From: Chengkuizengella axinellae
Lineage (GTDB): Bacteria > Bacillota > Bacilli > Paenibacillales > KCTC-33759
Direction: 5' to 3'
Length of the DNA stretch: 64,000 nt
NCBI RefSeq assembly: GCF_030730905.1
Contig: NZ_JAVAMP010000002.1
Coordinates: 620,001 to 684,000, forward strand
Shown: positions 33,187 to 41,942 of the stretch, piece after piece
How positions within the stretch are numbered: position 1 is the stretch's first letter
How the letters are laid out: each line of letters starts with the position of its first letter
Made by a program: the position numbers and the translations under genes
Notes under the pieces: model-generated
Databases searched by the model: none
What the model saw: only the letters and a program-made list of their open reading frames with translations
What the model was told of the DNA's origin: nothing

Positions 33187-33503
33187 ATGAAGATTTTTAA
33201 AGGTTTAATATTAAAAACATCATTTCAAAAAGTATGGGATAAAATTTTGTTTTATTATGAAGGTAATATGGAATGAGATGTATTTTATATAAAAAAAGAT
33301 TTTTCTATTTTATATGAAAAGCGATGATAAATATATAGGTTATTCATTGATCGCTTCTAAATTTAAAGCTTGGTTAGGGTTTTTATATTGAGCATGAAAC
33401 ATATGAAAGTTTGTCTGTTGAAAACCATCTTACACATTTATTATGGGAAATGACGTTTTTTGGATCGATCATTATAATAGTTAACGCTTATACAGAGAGT
33501 TAA
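33187..33503 (+). pseudogene. Broken gene resembling DUF6557-type short proteins
   Basis: An ATG with GGAGG upstream starts MKIFKGLILKTSFQKVWDKILFYYEG and soon stops. After a decayed stretch, frames continue as KYIGYSLIASKFKAWLGF and, after another shift, EHETYESLSVENHLTHLLWEMTFFG. The order (N-terminal SFQKVWDKI, then WLGF, then HLLWEMTFFG) agrees with the pattern I recall for DUF6557-like proteins. At least one stop and one frameshift are present. The family call is from memory; the broken state is visible directly. Confidence 0.6.
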
Positions 33504-33540
33504 AAAATGGAAATTTTTAGGTAGAAATGAGGAGGTTTTT

Positions 33541-34302
33541 TTGGATCCATATAAAATTTTAAATACAGTCGTAGATAAATATAAGTATATTTTAAATGAT
33601 AATCTAGTAGGCATCTATCTACATGGTTCATTAGCTATGGGAGGTTTTAACTCATCAAGTGATATTGATTTTATTGTTATAGTAAATAAACCGATAAACT
33701 TTCAAACAAAAAGAGAATTGATTGACGTTATTCTGAACCTAGAGCAAGTACCGCCAAAAGGGATTGAAATTCATATTATCTTAAATGAGAATGTAGAGAA
33801 AGTTGTTCATCCAATCCCTTTCGAGCTTCATTATTCAAATTTTCACAAAGACAAGTATTTATTTGATGATCATTATATTTGTGGTGATGCTGAAGATCCA
33901 GACCTAGCGGCTCATCTCACAATTATTATTCATAGAGGCCTTTGTTTATATGGAGAAGAAATTGACAAGGTGTTTGGTGATGTACCTAAAAAAGTATATC
34001 TTGAATCTATATACAATGATGTACTTAATGCTAGGGATGAAATCTTAGAACAACCAGTGTATTATAATTTAAATTTATGTAGGGTTTTATATTATTTAAA
34101 AGAGAATGTGATCTGTTCCAAGCTCGAAGGTGGCGAGTGGGGCAAGGAAAACTTACCGCAAGAGTATAGTATGCTGATAGAAGATGCTTTGAAAATATAT
34201 ATGAATGAGTCAAAACAAGTACATTTTAAGCAACAAGCCTTAAAAGACTATGCAGACTACATGTTAAATGAAATTGAGTCTTGTTTTACAAATGAAATAT
34301 GA
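33541..34302 (+). CDS. DUF4111-type aminoglycoside nucleotidyltransferase-like protein
   Basis: The 253-residue protein has the nucleotidyltransferase motif GIYLHGSLAMGGFNSSSDIDFIVIV (GS-x10-D-x-D pattern), followed by the C-terminal helical domain with LNLCRVLYYLKENVICSKLEGGEWG, as in ANT(9)/ANT(3'')-like and DUF4111 proteins. Characterised relatives adenylate spectinomycin or streptomycin; the substrate here is not known. TTG start with GAGGAGG about 7 bases upstream. A terminator follows. It lies 380 bases after another nucleotidyltransferase of a different subfamily. Confidence 0.85.
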   Translation: MDPYKILNTVVDKYKYILNDNLVGIYLHGSLAMGGFNSSSDIDFIVIVNKPINFQTKRELIDVILNLEQVPPKGIEIHIILNENVEKVVHPIPFELHYSNFHKDKYLFDDHYICGDAEDPDLAAHLTIIIHRGLCLYGEEIDKVFGDVPKKVYLESIYNDVLNARDEILEQPVYYNLNLCRVLYYLKENVICSKLEGGEWGKENLPQEYSMLIEDALKIYMNESKQVHFKQQALKDYADYMLNEIESCFTNEI

Positions 34303-34308
34303 GCTAAA

Positions 34309-34335
34309 AACCTACCCCAATTAATGGGGTTTTTA
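34309..34335 (+). terminator. Terminator after DUF4111 gene
   Basis: ACCCCA and TGGGGT form a 6-bp GC-rich stem with a 5-base loop, A-rich on the left and followed by five T residues. Confidence 0.75.
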
Positions 34336-34399
34336 TGTAAAGGAAATGGTTAACATAAGATTAATCACAAGAATAGAATCTATAAGGAGCATTTCATCA

Positions 34400-36142
34400 T
34401 TGAATAAACAGCAATTAACAAAACGAATTGCAGCTGCGAATCATTCAATTCCAGCAGATTTAGTCATAAAGAACGGGAAAATAGTCGATTTGTATAATCT
34501 TGAAATTTTTGAAGCTGATGTCGCTATTACGGATGGTGTTTTTGTTGGAATTGGTGAGTTTACTGGAAAAACGGAGATGAATGCTAAAGGTAGGTACATT
34601 GTTCCATCTTTTATTGACAGCCATGTCCATATAGAATCGTCAATGATTACTCCAGATCAATTTTCTGAAGTAGTATTATCTCATGGGACGACAACAGTGA
34701 TTACAGACCCGCACGAGATTGCAAATGTTAGTGGAACGGAAGGTTTAAAGTTTATGTTGGATGCTTCTGCTCACGTTCCAATTGATATATTGTTAATGCT
34801 GCCTTCTTGTGTCCCAGCAACTCCCTTTGAAAATGCTGGAGCAGAACTAACTGCTCGAGATCTAGATCCTTTTTTCTCTCATGCGAGAGTTTTAGGATTA
34901 GCGGAAGTGATGGATTATCCTGCCGTGATGAATGGATCAGAAAGTATGATAGATAAATTATTGACAGCTTTGAAATACACTGATCAAATAGACGGTCATT
35001 TAGCTGGATTAGATAAAAAAGCAATCAATATTTACAGAACTGCAGGAATTCGAACAGACCATGAATGTGTAACTGCGGAGGAAGCTAGGGATCGAATCCA
35101 ACGCGGAATGTATGTATTTATTCGGGAGGGGTCTGGAGCAAAGGATTTAAGATCTGTCATCTCTGCTGTTAATGTCAACAATGCCCGCAGGTTTTCTTTT
35201 TGTACGGATGATAAACATTTAAATGAATTAATCGAAGAAGGTGGAATCGATCATAATGTACGTTTGGCGATTCAACATGGCTTGGATCCATTACTTGCTT
35301 ATCAATTGGCTTCACTAAATGCAGCAGATTGTTTTGGGCTGAGAAACAAGGGAGCAATAGCTCCAGGATATGACGCAGACTTCTTACTTGTTGACCGTTT
35401 AGAAGAAGTGTCTATACACCAAGTTTTTAAGTCAGGAAAGCTAGTTGCTCAAAATGGAAGTACTTTGAGCACTGACGATAATAATAATGATCATAAGTTA
35501 AATGAACATATCACTAATACAGTTGTAATTTTGAACATTACAGAACAAGATTTAAAAATTCCAATATTAAGGGGCAATAAAGCTAATGTGATAGGTATTC
35601 AACCGAATAGTATACACACCAAACATCTTATTGAAGAAGTATCCATTGAAAATAATGAATTTATATGTTCAACAAAACTTGATCAATTAAAAATAGCAGT
35701 AATTGAACGGCATAAAATGACTGGTAATATTGGTTTGGGCATTGTAAAAGGTTTGCAATTATCATGCGGTGCCATTGCTTCAACGGTAGCACATGATTCA
35801 CACAATTTAGTTGTATCTGGTACAAATGACAAAGATATGATGACTGCGATTTGTGCTATAAAAGAGATGGAGGGAGGGTTAGTAGTTGTCAAAGACGATT
35901 TGGTAATCGCTTCTGTTCCTCTGAGAATTTGTGGCTTGATGTCAGTAAAATCGTACGATGTGGTTTATGAAGAGCTAAAGCAATTAAATACAGCACTGCA
36001 ACAAATTCATGCTCCAACACATTTTAATCCTTTTTTAACATTATCATTTTTATGTTTACCTGTCATTCCTAGCTTGAAGGTTACTGACATGGGTTTGTTT
36101 GATGTTAAAGTCTTTAAACATATCGATGTTTCTGCAAAATAG
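34400..36142 (+). CDS. adeC: AdeC: adenine deaminase
   Basis: The 580-residue protein is an amidohydrolase of the adenine deaminase family. Motifs are FIDSHVHIESSMITPDQF, TVITDPHEIANVSG, the mid-domain RTDHECVTAEEA, and FCTDDKHLNELIEEGGIDHNVR; the C-terminal part has the family's KDDLVIASVPLRICGLMS. It converts adenine to hypoxanthine and ammonia. TTG at 34400 is preferred because TAAGGAGC lies 10 bases upstream and the length then agrees with B. subtilis AdeC (577); the open frame extends to ATG 34346, where AAGGA nearly touches the codon. Single gene. Cytosolic. Confidence 0.92.
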   Translation: MNKQQLTKRIAAANHSIPADLVIKNGKIVDLYNLEIFEADVAITDGVFVGIGEFTGKTEMNAKGRYIVPSFIDSHVHIESSMITPDQFSEVVLSHGTTTVITDPHEIANVSGTEGLKFMLDASAHVPIDILLMLPSCVPATPFENAGAELTARDLDPFFSHARVLGLAEVMDYPAVMNGSESMIDKLLTALKYTDQIDGHLAGLDKKAINIYRTAGIRTDHECVTAEEARDRIQRGMYVFIREGSGAKDLRSVISAVNVNNARRFSFCTDDKHLNELIEEGGIDHNVRLAIQHGLDPLLAYQLASLNAADCFGLRNKGAIAPGYDADFLLVDRLEEVSIHQVFKSGKLVAQNGSTLSTDDNNNDHKLNEHITNTVVILNITEQDLKIPILRGNKANVIGIQPNSIHTKHLIEEVSIENNEFICSTKLDQLKIAVIERHKMTGNIGLGIVKGLQLSCGAIASTVAHDSHNLVVSGTNDKDMMTAICAIKEMEGGLVVVKDDLVIASVPLRICGLMSVKSYDVVYEELKQLNTALQQIHAPTHFNPFLTLSFLCLPVIPSLKVTDMGLFDVKVFKHIDVSAK

Positions 36143-36251
36143 AAATGATTTCATTGTTTACATAATCTCCTTAATCCATTCAAAAACAATAACTTCTATA
36201 GGAGGTCATTGTAGAGTTCGTCTAATTTTTCCTCTAAAGTAAAAAAAACTC

Positions 36252-36282
36252 TTGCAATTCTACCTATTAGTAGGTAGAATTG
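36252..36282 (+). promoter_or_regulatory. SDR promoter with embedded TetR operator
   Basis: TTGCAA (36252) and TAGAAT (36275) are separated by 17 bases. The spacer and both edges form a perfect inverted repeat with arms CAATTCTACCTA and TAGGTAGAATTG (36255-36282). A repressor bound here would block RNA polymerase. A related site lies in the promoter of the tetR gene at 37956-37984, so that TetR protein is the likely regulator. Confidence 0.75.
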
Positions 36283-36374
36283 ATTTATGAAATAGCGATA
36301 GTAATTGAATTTATATTTTTAAAAATCAAAACTATCCAATAAATACATTTATAACCTTAAGGAGGTAATTATTT

Positions 36375-37145
36375 ATGTTATTAAAAGACAAAGTTGTAAT
36401 TATTGCAGGTGGAAGTTCTGGTATTGGAGAAGCTGCTGCTAAACGTTTCATTGATGAAGGAGCTAAGGTGGTAATCAATGGGAGAAGAGAAGGATTGCTA
36501 AAAGAGACAGCAAAAGAACTTGATCCAAGAGGTGAAAATATTGCTTATGTTGCTGGTGATATAAGTATTAAATCAACATCAGAAGAACTAGTGGAAAAAG
36601 CCGTAGATACGTTTGGGGGAGTTGATGTGTTGGTTAGTAATACAGGCATTTTTAAACCAACAGGTTTCTTGGATCATGACGAAGAAGACTTGAATCGTTA
36701 TATTGATGTAATACTTAAAGGTACTTTCTATTCAGCACAGGCTGCCATACCTGAAATGCAGAAACGTGGAGGAGGCGCTATTGTGAATACAGGTTCAATG
36801 TGGGCAATCCAAGCCGTTGAAGCAACTCCATCTACTGCATATTCAGCGGCTATGGCAGGAAGACATGCTCTTACTAAAAACCTTGCTGTAGAATTTGCTA
36901 AAGATAATATTAGAGTGAATGCAGTTGCTCCAGCAGTTGTTGAAACTCCAATTTATAATTCTTTCATGACAGAAGAAGAAGTTTCTAAAACTTTACCTAC
37001 CTTTAATGAGTTTCATCCAATTGGCAGAAATGGACAACCAGGTGATGTAGCTGATGCCATTGTATTTTTAGCTAGTGAACAATCATCTTGGATCACTGGT
37101 GTAGTAATGCCGCTTGATGGTGGTGCTACTTCAAGACTAAGATAA
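36375..37145 (+). CDS. Short-chain dehydrogenase/reductase (SDR)
   Basis: The 256-residue protein is a classical SDR. The cofactor motif is GGSSGIGEAAA, then the NTG segment (VSNTGIF), catalytic serine in NTGSMWAI, and YSAAMAGRHAL where YxxxK is expected: the family's catalytic Y-x-x-x-K here reads Y-S-A-A-M, so the lysine is replaced by methionine, which is unusual. The C-terminal LASEQSSWITGVVMPLDGGAT is typical. The substrate is not known. ATG start with AAGGAGG 9 bases upstream. It is controlled by an operator that matches the neighbouring tetR promoter. The missing lysine may lower or change activity. Confidence 0.85.
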   Translation: MLLKDKVVIIAGGSSGIGEAAAKRFIDEGAKVVINGRREGLLKETAKELDPRGENIAYVAGDISIKSTSEELVEKAVDTFGGVDVLVSNTGIFKPTGFLDHDEEDLNRYIDVILKGTFYSAQAAIPEMQKRGGGAIVNTGSMWAIQAVEATPSTAYSAAMAGRHALTKNLAVEFAKDNIRVNAVAPAVVETPIYNSFMTEEEVSKTLPTFNEFHPIGRNGQPGDVADAIVFLASEQSSWITGVVMPLDGGATSRLR

Positions 37146-37166
37146 ATAATCATAAAATTTTGAAGG

Positions 37167-37210
37167 CAGTGTGTATCGAATGAAATATGAATTTGATGCG
37201 CACTGTTTTC
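37167..37210 (+). terminator. Terminator after SDR gene
   Basis: A 15-bp stem pairs CAGTGTGTATCGAAT with ATTTGATGCGCACTG, allowing three G-U pairs, followed by TTTTC. Confidence 0.65.
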
Positions 37211-37379
37211 ATGTTTATTTTGATGTTCTTCTAAATTGTTTGACACAGAAAAACCCCTTTTAATCCGCACATTCCTTTTTCTATATCAAGGATATTTTGG
37301 ATGTTTGTTTAAAGAGGGTATTTCTAATTTTATTTGATTTGTGCTAAGCTTAAACCTTTTAAAAAATGAGTAAATAGTA

Positions 37380-37949
37380 TCAAAGCGTTTTTAATACATT
37401 TTCTACCATTGTGTCGTATTGTTCTAGTTCTCCAGATGCTCTAACTAACAATTGAGCACCTTGTACAAAAGTTAGCAATAACTTGGATTGTTCTGCTAAA
37501 CTATCGGAGAAAGAGGGAACATCTAGTGCTTTTTTTTGTGTTAAAACCTTCTCGAGCCATTCTTCATTATCTAGAAAAAAACGATTGATATCTGTACGAA
37601 TTTCTTTAGGAAATGAAGAGATTTCAGCTGCCATCATAGAACATAGACAAATTTTTTCATCATTTTCTAATGTTTTACGATATAACAAGAAAAAAGATTT
37701 TAACTTATCAAGTGGGTCAGTAAATTGTTGTTCAATTTGGTACAGATCATTGAGAAAATCCTTATTATAACGTTGTAGAACTGCCCTAACCAATTCTTGT
37801 TTGGAAGGAAAGTAGTAATGAATGCTCGCTTTCTTTATACCTATAATTTCAGCAATATCTGCATAACTGAAACCATTATATCCATATTTTTGAATTAGGT
37901 GACGTCCTGCATCTAATATTTTATCTAAAGTACTATTATTTTTATCCAT
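37380..37949 (-). CDS. TetR-family regulator (probable repressor of the SDR gene)
   Basis: The 189-residue protein has a TetR N-terminal helix-turn-helix: ILDAGRHLIQKYGYNGFSYADIAEIIGIKKASIHYYFPSKQELVRAVL. The C-terminal ligand domain contains CLCSMMAAEISSFP, as in YxaF/LmrA-like TetR_C proteins. ATG start, with a promoter directly upstream whose spacer holds a near copy of the operator found in the SDR promoter. The gene is convergent with the SDR gene. The inducer is unknown; the layout suggests that the SDR acts on a compound sensed by this repressor. Confidence 0.9.
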   Translation of the reverse strand: MDKNNSTLDKILDAGRHLIQKYGYNGFSYADIAEIIGIKKASIHYYFPSKQELVRAVLQRYNKDFLNDLYQIEQQFTDPLDKLKSFFLLYRKTLENDEKICLCSMMAAEISSFPKEIRTDINRFFLDNEEWLEKVLTQKKALDVPSFSDSLAEQSKLLLTFVQGAQLLVRASGELEQYDTMVENVLKTL

Positions 37950-37955
37950 ATTTAT

Positions 37956-37984
37956 ATTCTACCATTTAGTAAGTAAGTCATCAA
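37956..37984 (-). promoter_or_regulatory. tetR promoter with operator-like spacer
   Basis: On the minus strand TTGATG and TAGAAT are 17 bases apart. The spacer region reads, on the plus strand, ATTCTACCATTTAGTAAG, which matches the left arm and centre of the perfect operator at 36255-36282 and is degenerate on the other arm. This suggests weaker autoregulation. Confidence 0.65.
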
Positions 37985-38011
37985 CCGGTATGAATGTCAA
38001 GGTAGTGAAAT

Positions 38012-38050
38012 TAGAAAAAGAGGTGATCCCTAAGGATCTACCTCTTTCTA
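38012..38050 (-). terminator. Terminator of the M6 protease gene
   Basis: AGAGGTGATCC and GGATCTACCTCT pair (one bulge) around CTAA, extended by A/T pairs. The minus strand ends in a T-run just after the protease stop. Confidence 0.75.
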
Positions 38051-38059
38051 AATATTCAT

Positions 38060-40306
38060 TTAGTCAACTGTAAGAAGAATTTTACCTACGCTTCGATCAT
38101 CACTTTCTCCAATAACTCGTATCTTCAAACCATAGGATGGAACATTTCTTCCAGCATCCGGCTGACCTGAGTTCGAGTAAGATTGACTGTCATCAAATAA
38201 TGGATTTGCTTGCGTTACATTATCTCTTACTCCTGCTCCGTAAAGAGAATCATAATCTAAATACATTTTCTCAGATTGCTCTAATCCGAATGCAGCATCA
38301 TGAATTTGATATCTTGTTCGTGTAACATAGCGGTCTGTCCACATCACCGTTTTTTGATCAGCATCCACTACACCTAAGTAACCATCTCCAGGATGATCAC
38401 CTACAGCATTATTATCTTGTGTATTATCAACATACCAAATGACCAAACCAGGATCATACGACATTAATTCTGGATTATTTGTGATTGGACGAAGATGAGC
38501 TAATGCTGTGTCTGAACCTTGATGGTTTCTCCATTCTAATAAATAATAATGTTCTCCACTAAACGTTCCAGTTGTTCTTATAAATCCATCAAGAATAGGA
38601 GAAATTGCTCCTTCAGCATCATCAAAAAGAATTTCTTCTTCACCGGCTGTAATACGAATATCATCTGCCCAAAATCCAGATTCAACTGTGTTTGTATCTG
38701 TGAAATAATGGAATGCAAGTTCGATAGTAGATCCAACATAAGCCGATAGATCAAACTCAGCATCAATCCAGCCATCACTTCTACCAGTGATACCATGACC
38801 TGGGTTTCTATCTTCCCCTTCTGCCTCAGTTGTAGTTATATTTCCTTCAATAGCAACCCATTCATTAGATCCTTCTTCTCTAACTTGTACGGAAGCAAAA
38901 TCCCATCCTTCTTCAATTTGATAAGAAGTTTTGAAAGTTAGAAGAGCATCTGCAGCACTTGATAAATCAACTTCATAAATTAAATCATTATCTAAATCAT
39001 TGCCTCTTTCACTATAATAAGCATAGTCTCCACTAAATGGTTCTTCAATCGTAACAACCTTTTCAGGAAGTTCAACCTTGACTACACTGTTATTTGTTCC
39101 TTTCGTACTTGCTTGATCAAGTAAAAGCTCAATACCTTCTTCATCAATATCATCAAGGGATATCGTTTCTCCAGTTAACCAATTCCCTCCAAAAGTAGCC
39201 TGAAGTATCTCTTTCGCATATGGACTAAATCCTGTAGGCTCGGTTTGAGGGATCTTTCCTGCCCAGCTTCCACTTGACATTAATGACCAGTAAGCAATTG
39301 GCTCTCCATCACCAGAATAAGTATTATCATATTCATCATGTAATCCAAGCGCGTGACCAAACTCATGTGCATAAATTGCTGCTCCACCAGTTGCCCCTTG
39401 AATAGTATAGGAGTATCCTTTTAAATCAGTTCCGTCAAGATCAATTGGCTCATCAATGTGCCAGTAATGAGGCCAGATGGATTCATCTGCAGTAAGGTTG
39501 TCGGACATGAAAACACCATCTTCTGCAACAGTGGATTGTACAACCATAACATAGTCAATAACCCCGTCTGGTTCAAAGATGTTACCATCATTATCACGGT
39601 CATATTGATCCATCTGGTCGTATCTAGATAAGTCTAAGTTGTTTGCTGCTGCATCTTTTCCTAATTCACGAAGTACATCCTCTACTAGCTCATATCTACG
39701 AGTAGATTCATGATCTTCATCTCCATAATATGTAGATGGTTTATCTACTGTATACCAGCCAAACACTTCTCCTTCAATAGTGTGACTGCCACCAGACTGT
39801 TCCTCTAAAAGTTGCTTAACAGATATGAAGTTTTCACCATTTGGTCCTTCATAACCTTCTTCTCCAAATACAAGACCTTCAAAATGTTCTTTTGTATAAT
39901 CTTCATAGTACATTTCAGTATCATTAGGTTGAAGATCATTTACAGGATGGTCAGGGTACTCCGCAAGAAGAACAACAACATTACTTACCGTTTGATTGCC
40001 ATCCCACTCAACAGGTGTAACAACATCCAAGTCTTCACCAAGTCCAAACTTGTTTCCATTTCCATTTCTAACTGCATTATCTGTTCCACTTTGTAATCTG
40101 AAATCGTTATGAGCATCTTTAAGAAGTCCATATCGTTTCTTTTCATCTTTATCTTGCAAAACTTCTGCAACAGTAAATGGGTATGGGTTCTTTGGTGCAG
40201 TATCTCCATCACGAGCATTTAGTTCTTCTCCACCATTAACAATAGGTGCAGCTATTAAGGTGAATCCTAAAGTTAGAGCAACTGCAGAAGATAATATTTT
40301 TTTCAA
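38060..40306 (-). CDS. Secreted M6-family metalloprotease (immune inhibitor A type)
   Basis: The 748-residue protein has a signal peptide (about residues 1-25), the zinc site HEFGHALGLHDEYD (314-327) and the M6 features VVLLAEYPDHPVNDL and SWSAGKIPQ-like SSGSWAGKIPQ. After the catalytic domain comes a jelly-roll/MAM-like region (about 430-590; SGFWADDIRI) and a VIWYVDN segment. Immune inhibitor A proteins are secreted and degrade host antibacterial peptides and matrix proteins in some bacilli. TTG start with GAGGAGGAG upstream. A catabolite-repression-like site lies about 55 bases upstream. Single gene with its own terminator. Confidence 0.9.
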   Translation of the reverse strand: MKKILSSAVALTLGFTLIAAPIVNGGEELNARDGDTAPKNPYPFTVAEVLQDKDEKKRYGLLKDAHNDFRLQSGTDNAVRNGNGNKFGLGEDLDVVTPVEWDGNQTVSNVVVLLAEYPDHPVNDLQPNDTEMYYEDYTKEHFEGLVFGEEGYEGPNGENFISVKQLLEEQSGGSHTIEGEVFGWYTVDKPSTYYGDEDHESTRRYELVEDVLRELGKDAAANNLDLSRYDQMDQYDRDNDGNIFEPDGVIDYVMVVQSTVAEDGVFMSDNLTADESIWPHYWHIDEPIDLDGTDLKGYSYTIQGATGGAAIYAHEFGHALGLHDEYDNTYSGDGEPIAYWSLMSSGSWAGKIPQTEPTGFSPYAKEILQATFGGNWLTGETISLDDIDEEGIELLLDQASTKGTNNSVVKVELPEKVVTIEEPFSGDYAYYSERGNDLDNDLIYEVDLSSAADALLTFKTSYQIEEGWDFASVQVREEGSNEWVAIEGNITTTEAEGEDRNPGHGITGRSDGWIDAEFDLSAYVGSTIELAFHYFTDTNTVESGFWADDIRITAGEEEILFDDAEGAISPILDGFIRTTGTFSGEHYYLLEWRNHQGSDTALAHLRPITNNPELMSYDPGLVIWYVDNTQDNNAVGDHPGDGYLGVVDADQKTVMWTDRYVTRTRYQIHDAAFGLEQSEKMYLDYDSLYGAGVRDNVTQANPLFDDSQSYSNSGQPDAGRNVPSYGLKIRVIGESDDRSVGKILLTVD

Positions 40307-40588
40307 TCTAACTCCTCCTCATAACATGTATAATAGAAAACTTTACAAATCTCAGGTGAAAAAAGCGCTTTCATATTGTTTAGAAACTCCTCCCTTCATA
40401 ACAGTTAGAAACATAACCTTATCAAAAGCTCTCAATCTCCTAAAACTTGTCTTAACTTTATTCTACTACAGCATAAAAGTATAGTTTGTCGAAATTTGTC
40501 GTTAATTAATATTTTTTGATATTAATAAATATACATTAGAAAAAAAGTAAAAAAATTGAAAATAAGTGCTATTGGAAGTTGAAGAGAG
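40307..40588. other. Upstream region of the M6 protease
   Basis: Nearly 280 AT-rich bases hold the protease promoter region. A cre-like site is listed separately. I see no reading frame of note; a 74-codon plus-strand frame overlapping the protease start lacks a ribosome binding site. Confidence 0.4.
40359..40372. promoter_or_regulatory. Candidate CcpA (cre) site
   Basis: AAAAAGCGCTTTCA matches the cre consensus TGAAAGCGCTTTCA at 12 of 14 positions. It lies 53 bases upstream of the protease start, where CcpA binding could repress the gene during growth on sugar. Confidence 0.4.
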
Positions 40589-40634
40589 AAAAATAGCATT
40601 GTTCTTTATAAAAAACAAGAACAATGCTATTTTT
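40589..40634. terminator. Long bidirectional terminator
   Basis: AAAAATAGCATTGTTCTT and AAGAACAATGCTATTTTT form a perfect 18-bp stem with a 10-base loop. On the minus strand it ends the gene at 40676-40996. Confidence 0.85.
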
Positions 40635-40675
40635 GACAATTAACTTGATTTACTGAGGTTTTCAATTGTATTTGT

Positions 40676-40996
40676 TTAAAAAAGATTTTTCGAGAGTATT
40701 AAAGAATAATCGCCTTCTTCAATTTCAGGATGATTAGGGTCTAGCAACTTTTTAAATGATTGAAATAGATACTTTATTTCGCTGTCTTCATTTACTAGCT
40801 CCATCCCGTGATTATAACTTTCTTCATCTTTATACCAAGCAATTTCAATCCATTTTGCAGGATTGGAATTGCTTTTTATATACATAAATTTGGAATCTAA
40901 GTATTTTTCATATATCTTAGCAGCTGTTTTTTGTATCTCTAAATATTCCTTTTCCTTGTCAGCCTGAATATGATACTGATATACTTTTACAAACAT
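40676..40996 (-). CDS. Small dimeric alpha/beta-barrel-like protein
   Basis: The 106-residue protein starts MFVKVYQYHIQADKEKEYLEIQKTA and has KWIEIAWYKDEESYNHGMELV, the pattern of ferredoxin-like (antibiotic biosynthesis monooxygenase/dimeric alpha-beta barrel) proteins. No catalytic residues can be assigned. Start is one of two adjacent ATG codons (40999 or 40996) after a weak GGTAGGTG site. It is a single gene ending at a strong hairpin. Cytosolic. Function unknown. Confidence 0.65.
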   Translation of the reverse strand: MFVKVYQYHIQADKEKEYLEIQKTAAKIYEKYLDSKFMYIKSNSNPAKWIEIAWYKDEESYNHGMELVNEDSEIKYLFQSFKKLLDPNHPEIEEGDYSLILSKNLF

Positions 40997-41086
40997 CATT
41001 TACACCTACCACCAACATTCAATTTAAGGTAATATAACAAATGCACCAAGAAGAGAATTAGAATAGTTCATATTAAATTGTTTGAT

Positions 41087-41728
41087 TTATAATGCATTTA
41101 AAGCATCTGTAATCGTTTGGTCACCGCTTAACATTTCAAAGATTTTATAATATGTATTTTCATTTTCTACACATTCCACTAAAGTTTTAGCCACATCCTG
41201 ACGTGAAATACTGCCCGATACATCTGATAATCTTTTTTCTATTCGAACTAATCCGTTACCATCTTCATTTGATAATCTGCCTGGTCTTACGATGGTATAA
41301 ATGAGATCTTTTTGTTTAAGGACTTCATCAGCACGTTTTTTTGCATATAAATATGGCTTTAATGACTCTGGTCCTTTTTCTGGATTTTCTGTCCCTAATG
41401 AACTTAACATGACAAAACGTTTAACCCCTAATTTTTCAGCAATTTCACCAGCTTTAATGGCTCCTTCTTGATCTATTAAAATGGTTTGATCGTAACCAGT
41501 GTGGGCTCCAGATCCCGCAGCAAAGATGATTGCATCACATCCAGAATAAGCATGAGAAAAATCCTTCTCCAAATCACCGATTACTGCTTGTGCACCTAAG
41601 GATTCAAAATCAGAAAGCTGTTTTTCATTTCTTACCATAGCTACTGCAGCATATTTACTTTCTATAAGATGTTGAACAATATGTTTTCCAACTTGACCAT
41701 TGGCTCCGATGACTAATACTTTTTTCAA
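41087..41728 (-). CDS. NAD(P)-binding atypical SDR (YhfK/SDR_a5-like)
   Basis: The 213-residue protein begins KKVLVIGANGQVGKHIVQHL, the extended/atypical SDR nucleotide-binding motif, and has AIIFAAGSGAHTGYDQT, RFVMLSSLGTENPE and YTIVRPGRLSNEDG. B. subtilis YhfK and related proteins have the same layout. The YxxxK motif is seen as YLYAKKRADE. TTG start with AAAGGAGGAA 8 bases upstream. The substrate is unknown; relatives act on nucleoside-sugar-like or quinone substrates or only sense NAD(P)H. Single gene. Confidence 0.85.
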   Translation of the reverse strand: MKKVLVIGANGQVGKHIVQHLIESKYAAVAMVRNEKQLSDFESLGAQAVIGDLEKDFSHAYSGCDAIIFAAGSGAHTGYDQTILIDQEGAIKAGEIAEKLGVKRFVMLSSLGTENPEKGPESLKPYLYAKKRADEVLKQKDLIYTIVRPGRLSNEDGNGLVRIEKRLSDVSGSISRQDVAKTLVECVENENTYYKIFEMLSGDQTITDALNAL

Positions 41729-41942
41729 AACGAAATTCCTCCTTTAAAATGTGAAACAACGCATATATAAATTGCTCCAAATTCGTTATAATATCCATTA
41801 TATCCTTATAAGAAAAATATAGAAAATATTAGTAAAGAATCACTTTGTATTATAAAGAAGTATTTGATTACATCTTAAGGAGATTCTGGTAGGAGTTTTT
41901 GCTTTATATGAAAAATCCAAAATCTTGGGGAGTGATAACAAT

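Noticed and set aside
36252-36282. Palindrome as a rho-independent terminator of adeC
   Set aside because: It has no T-run and overlaps a well-spaced -35/-10 pair; a second copy lies in the tetR promoter.
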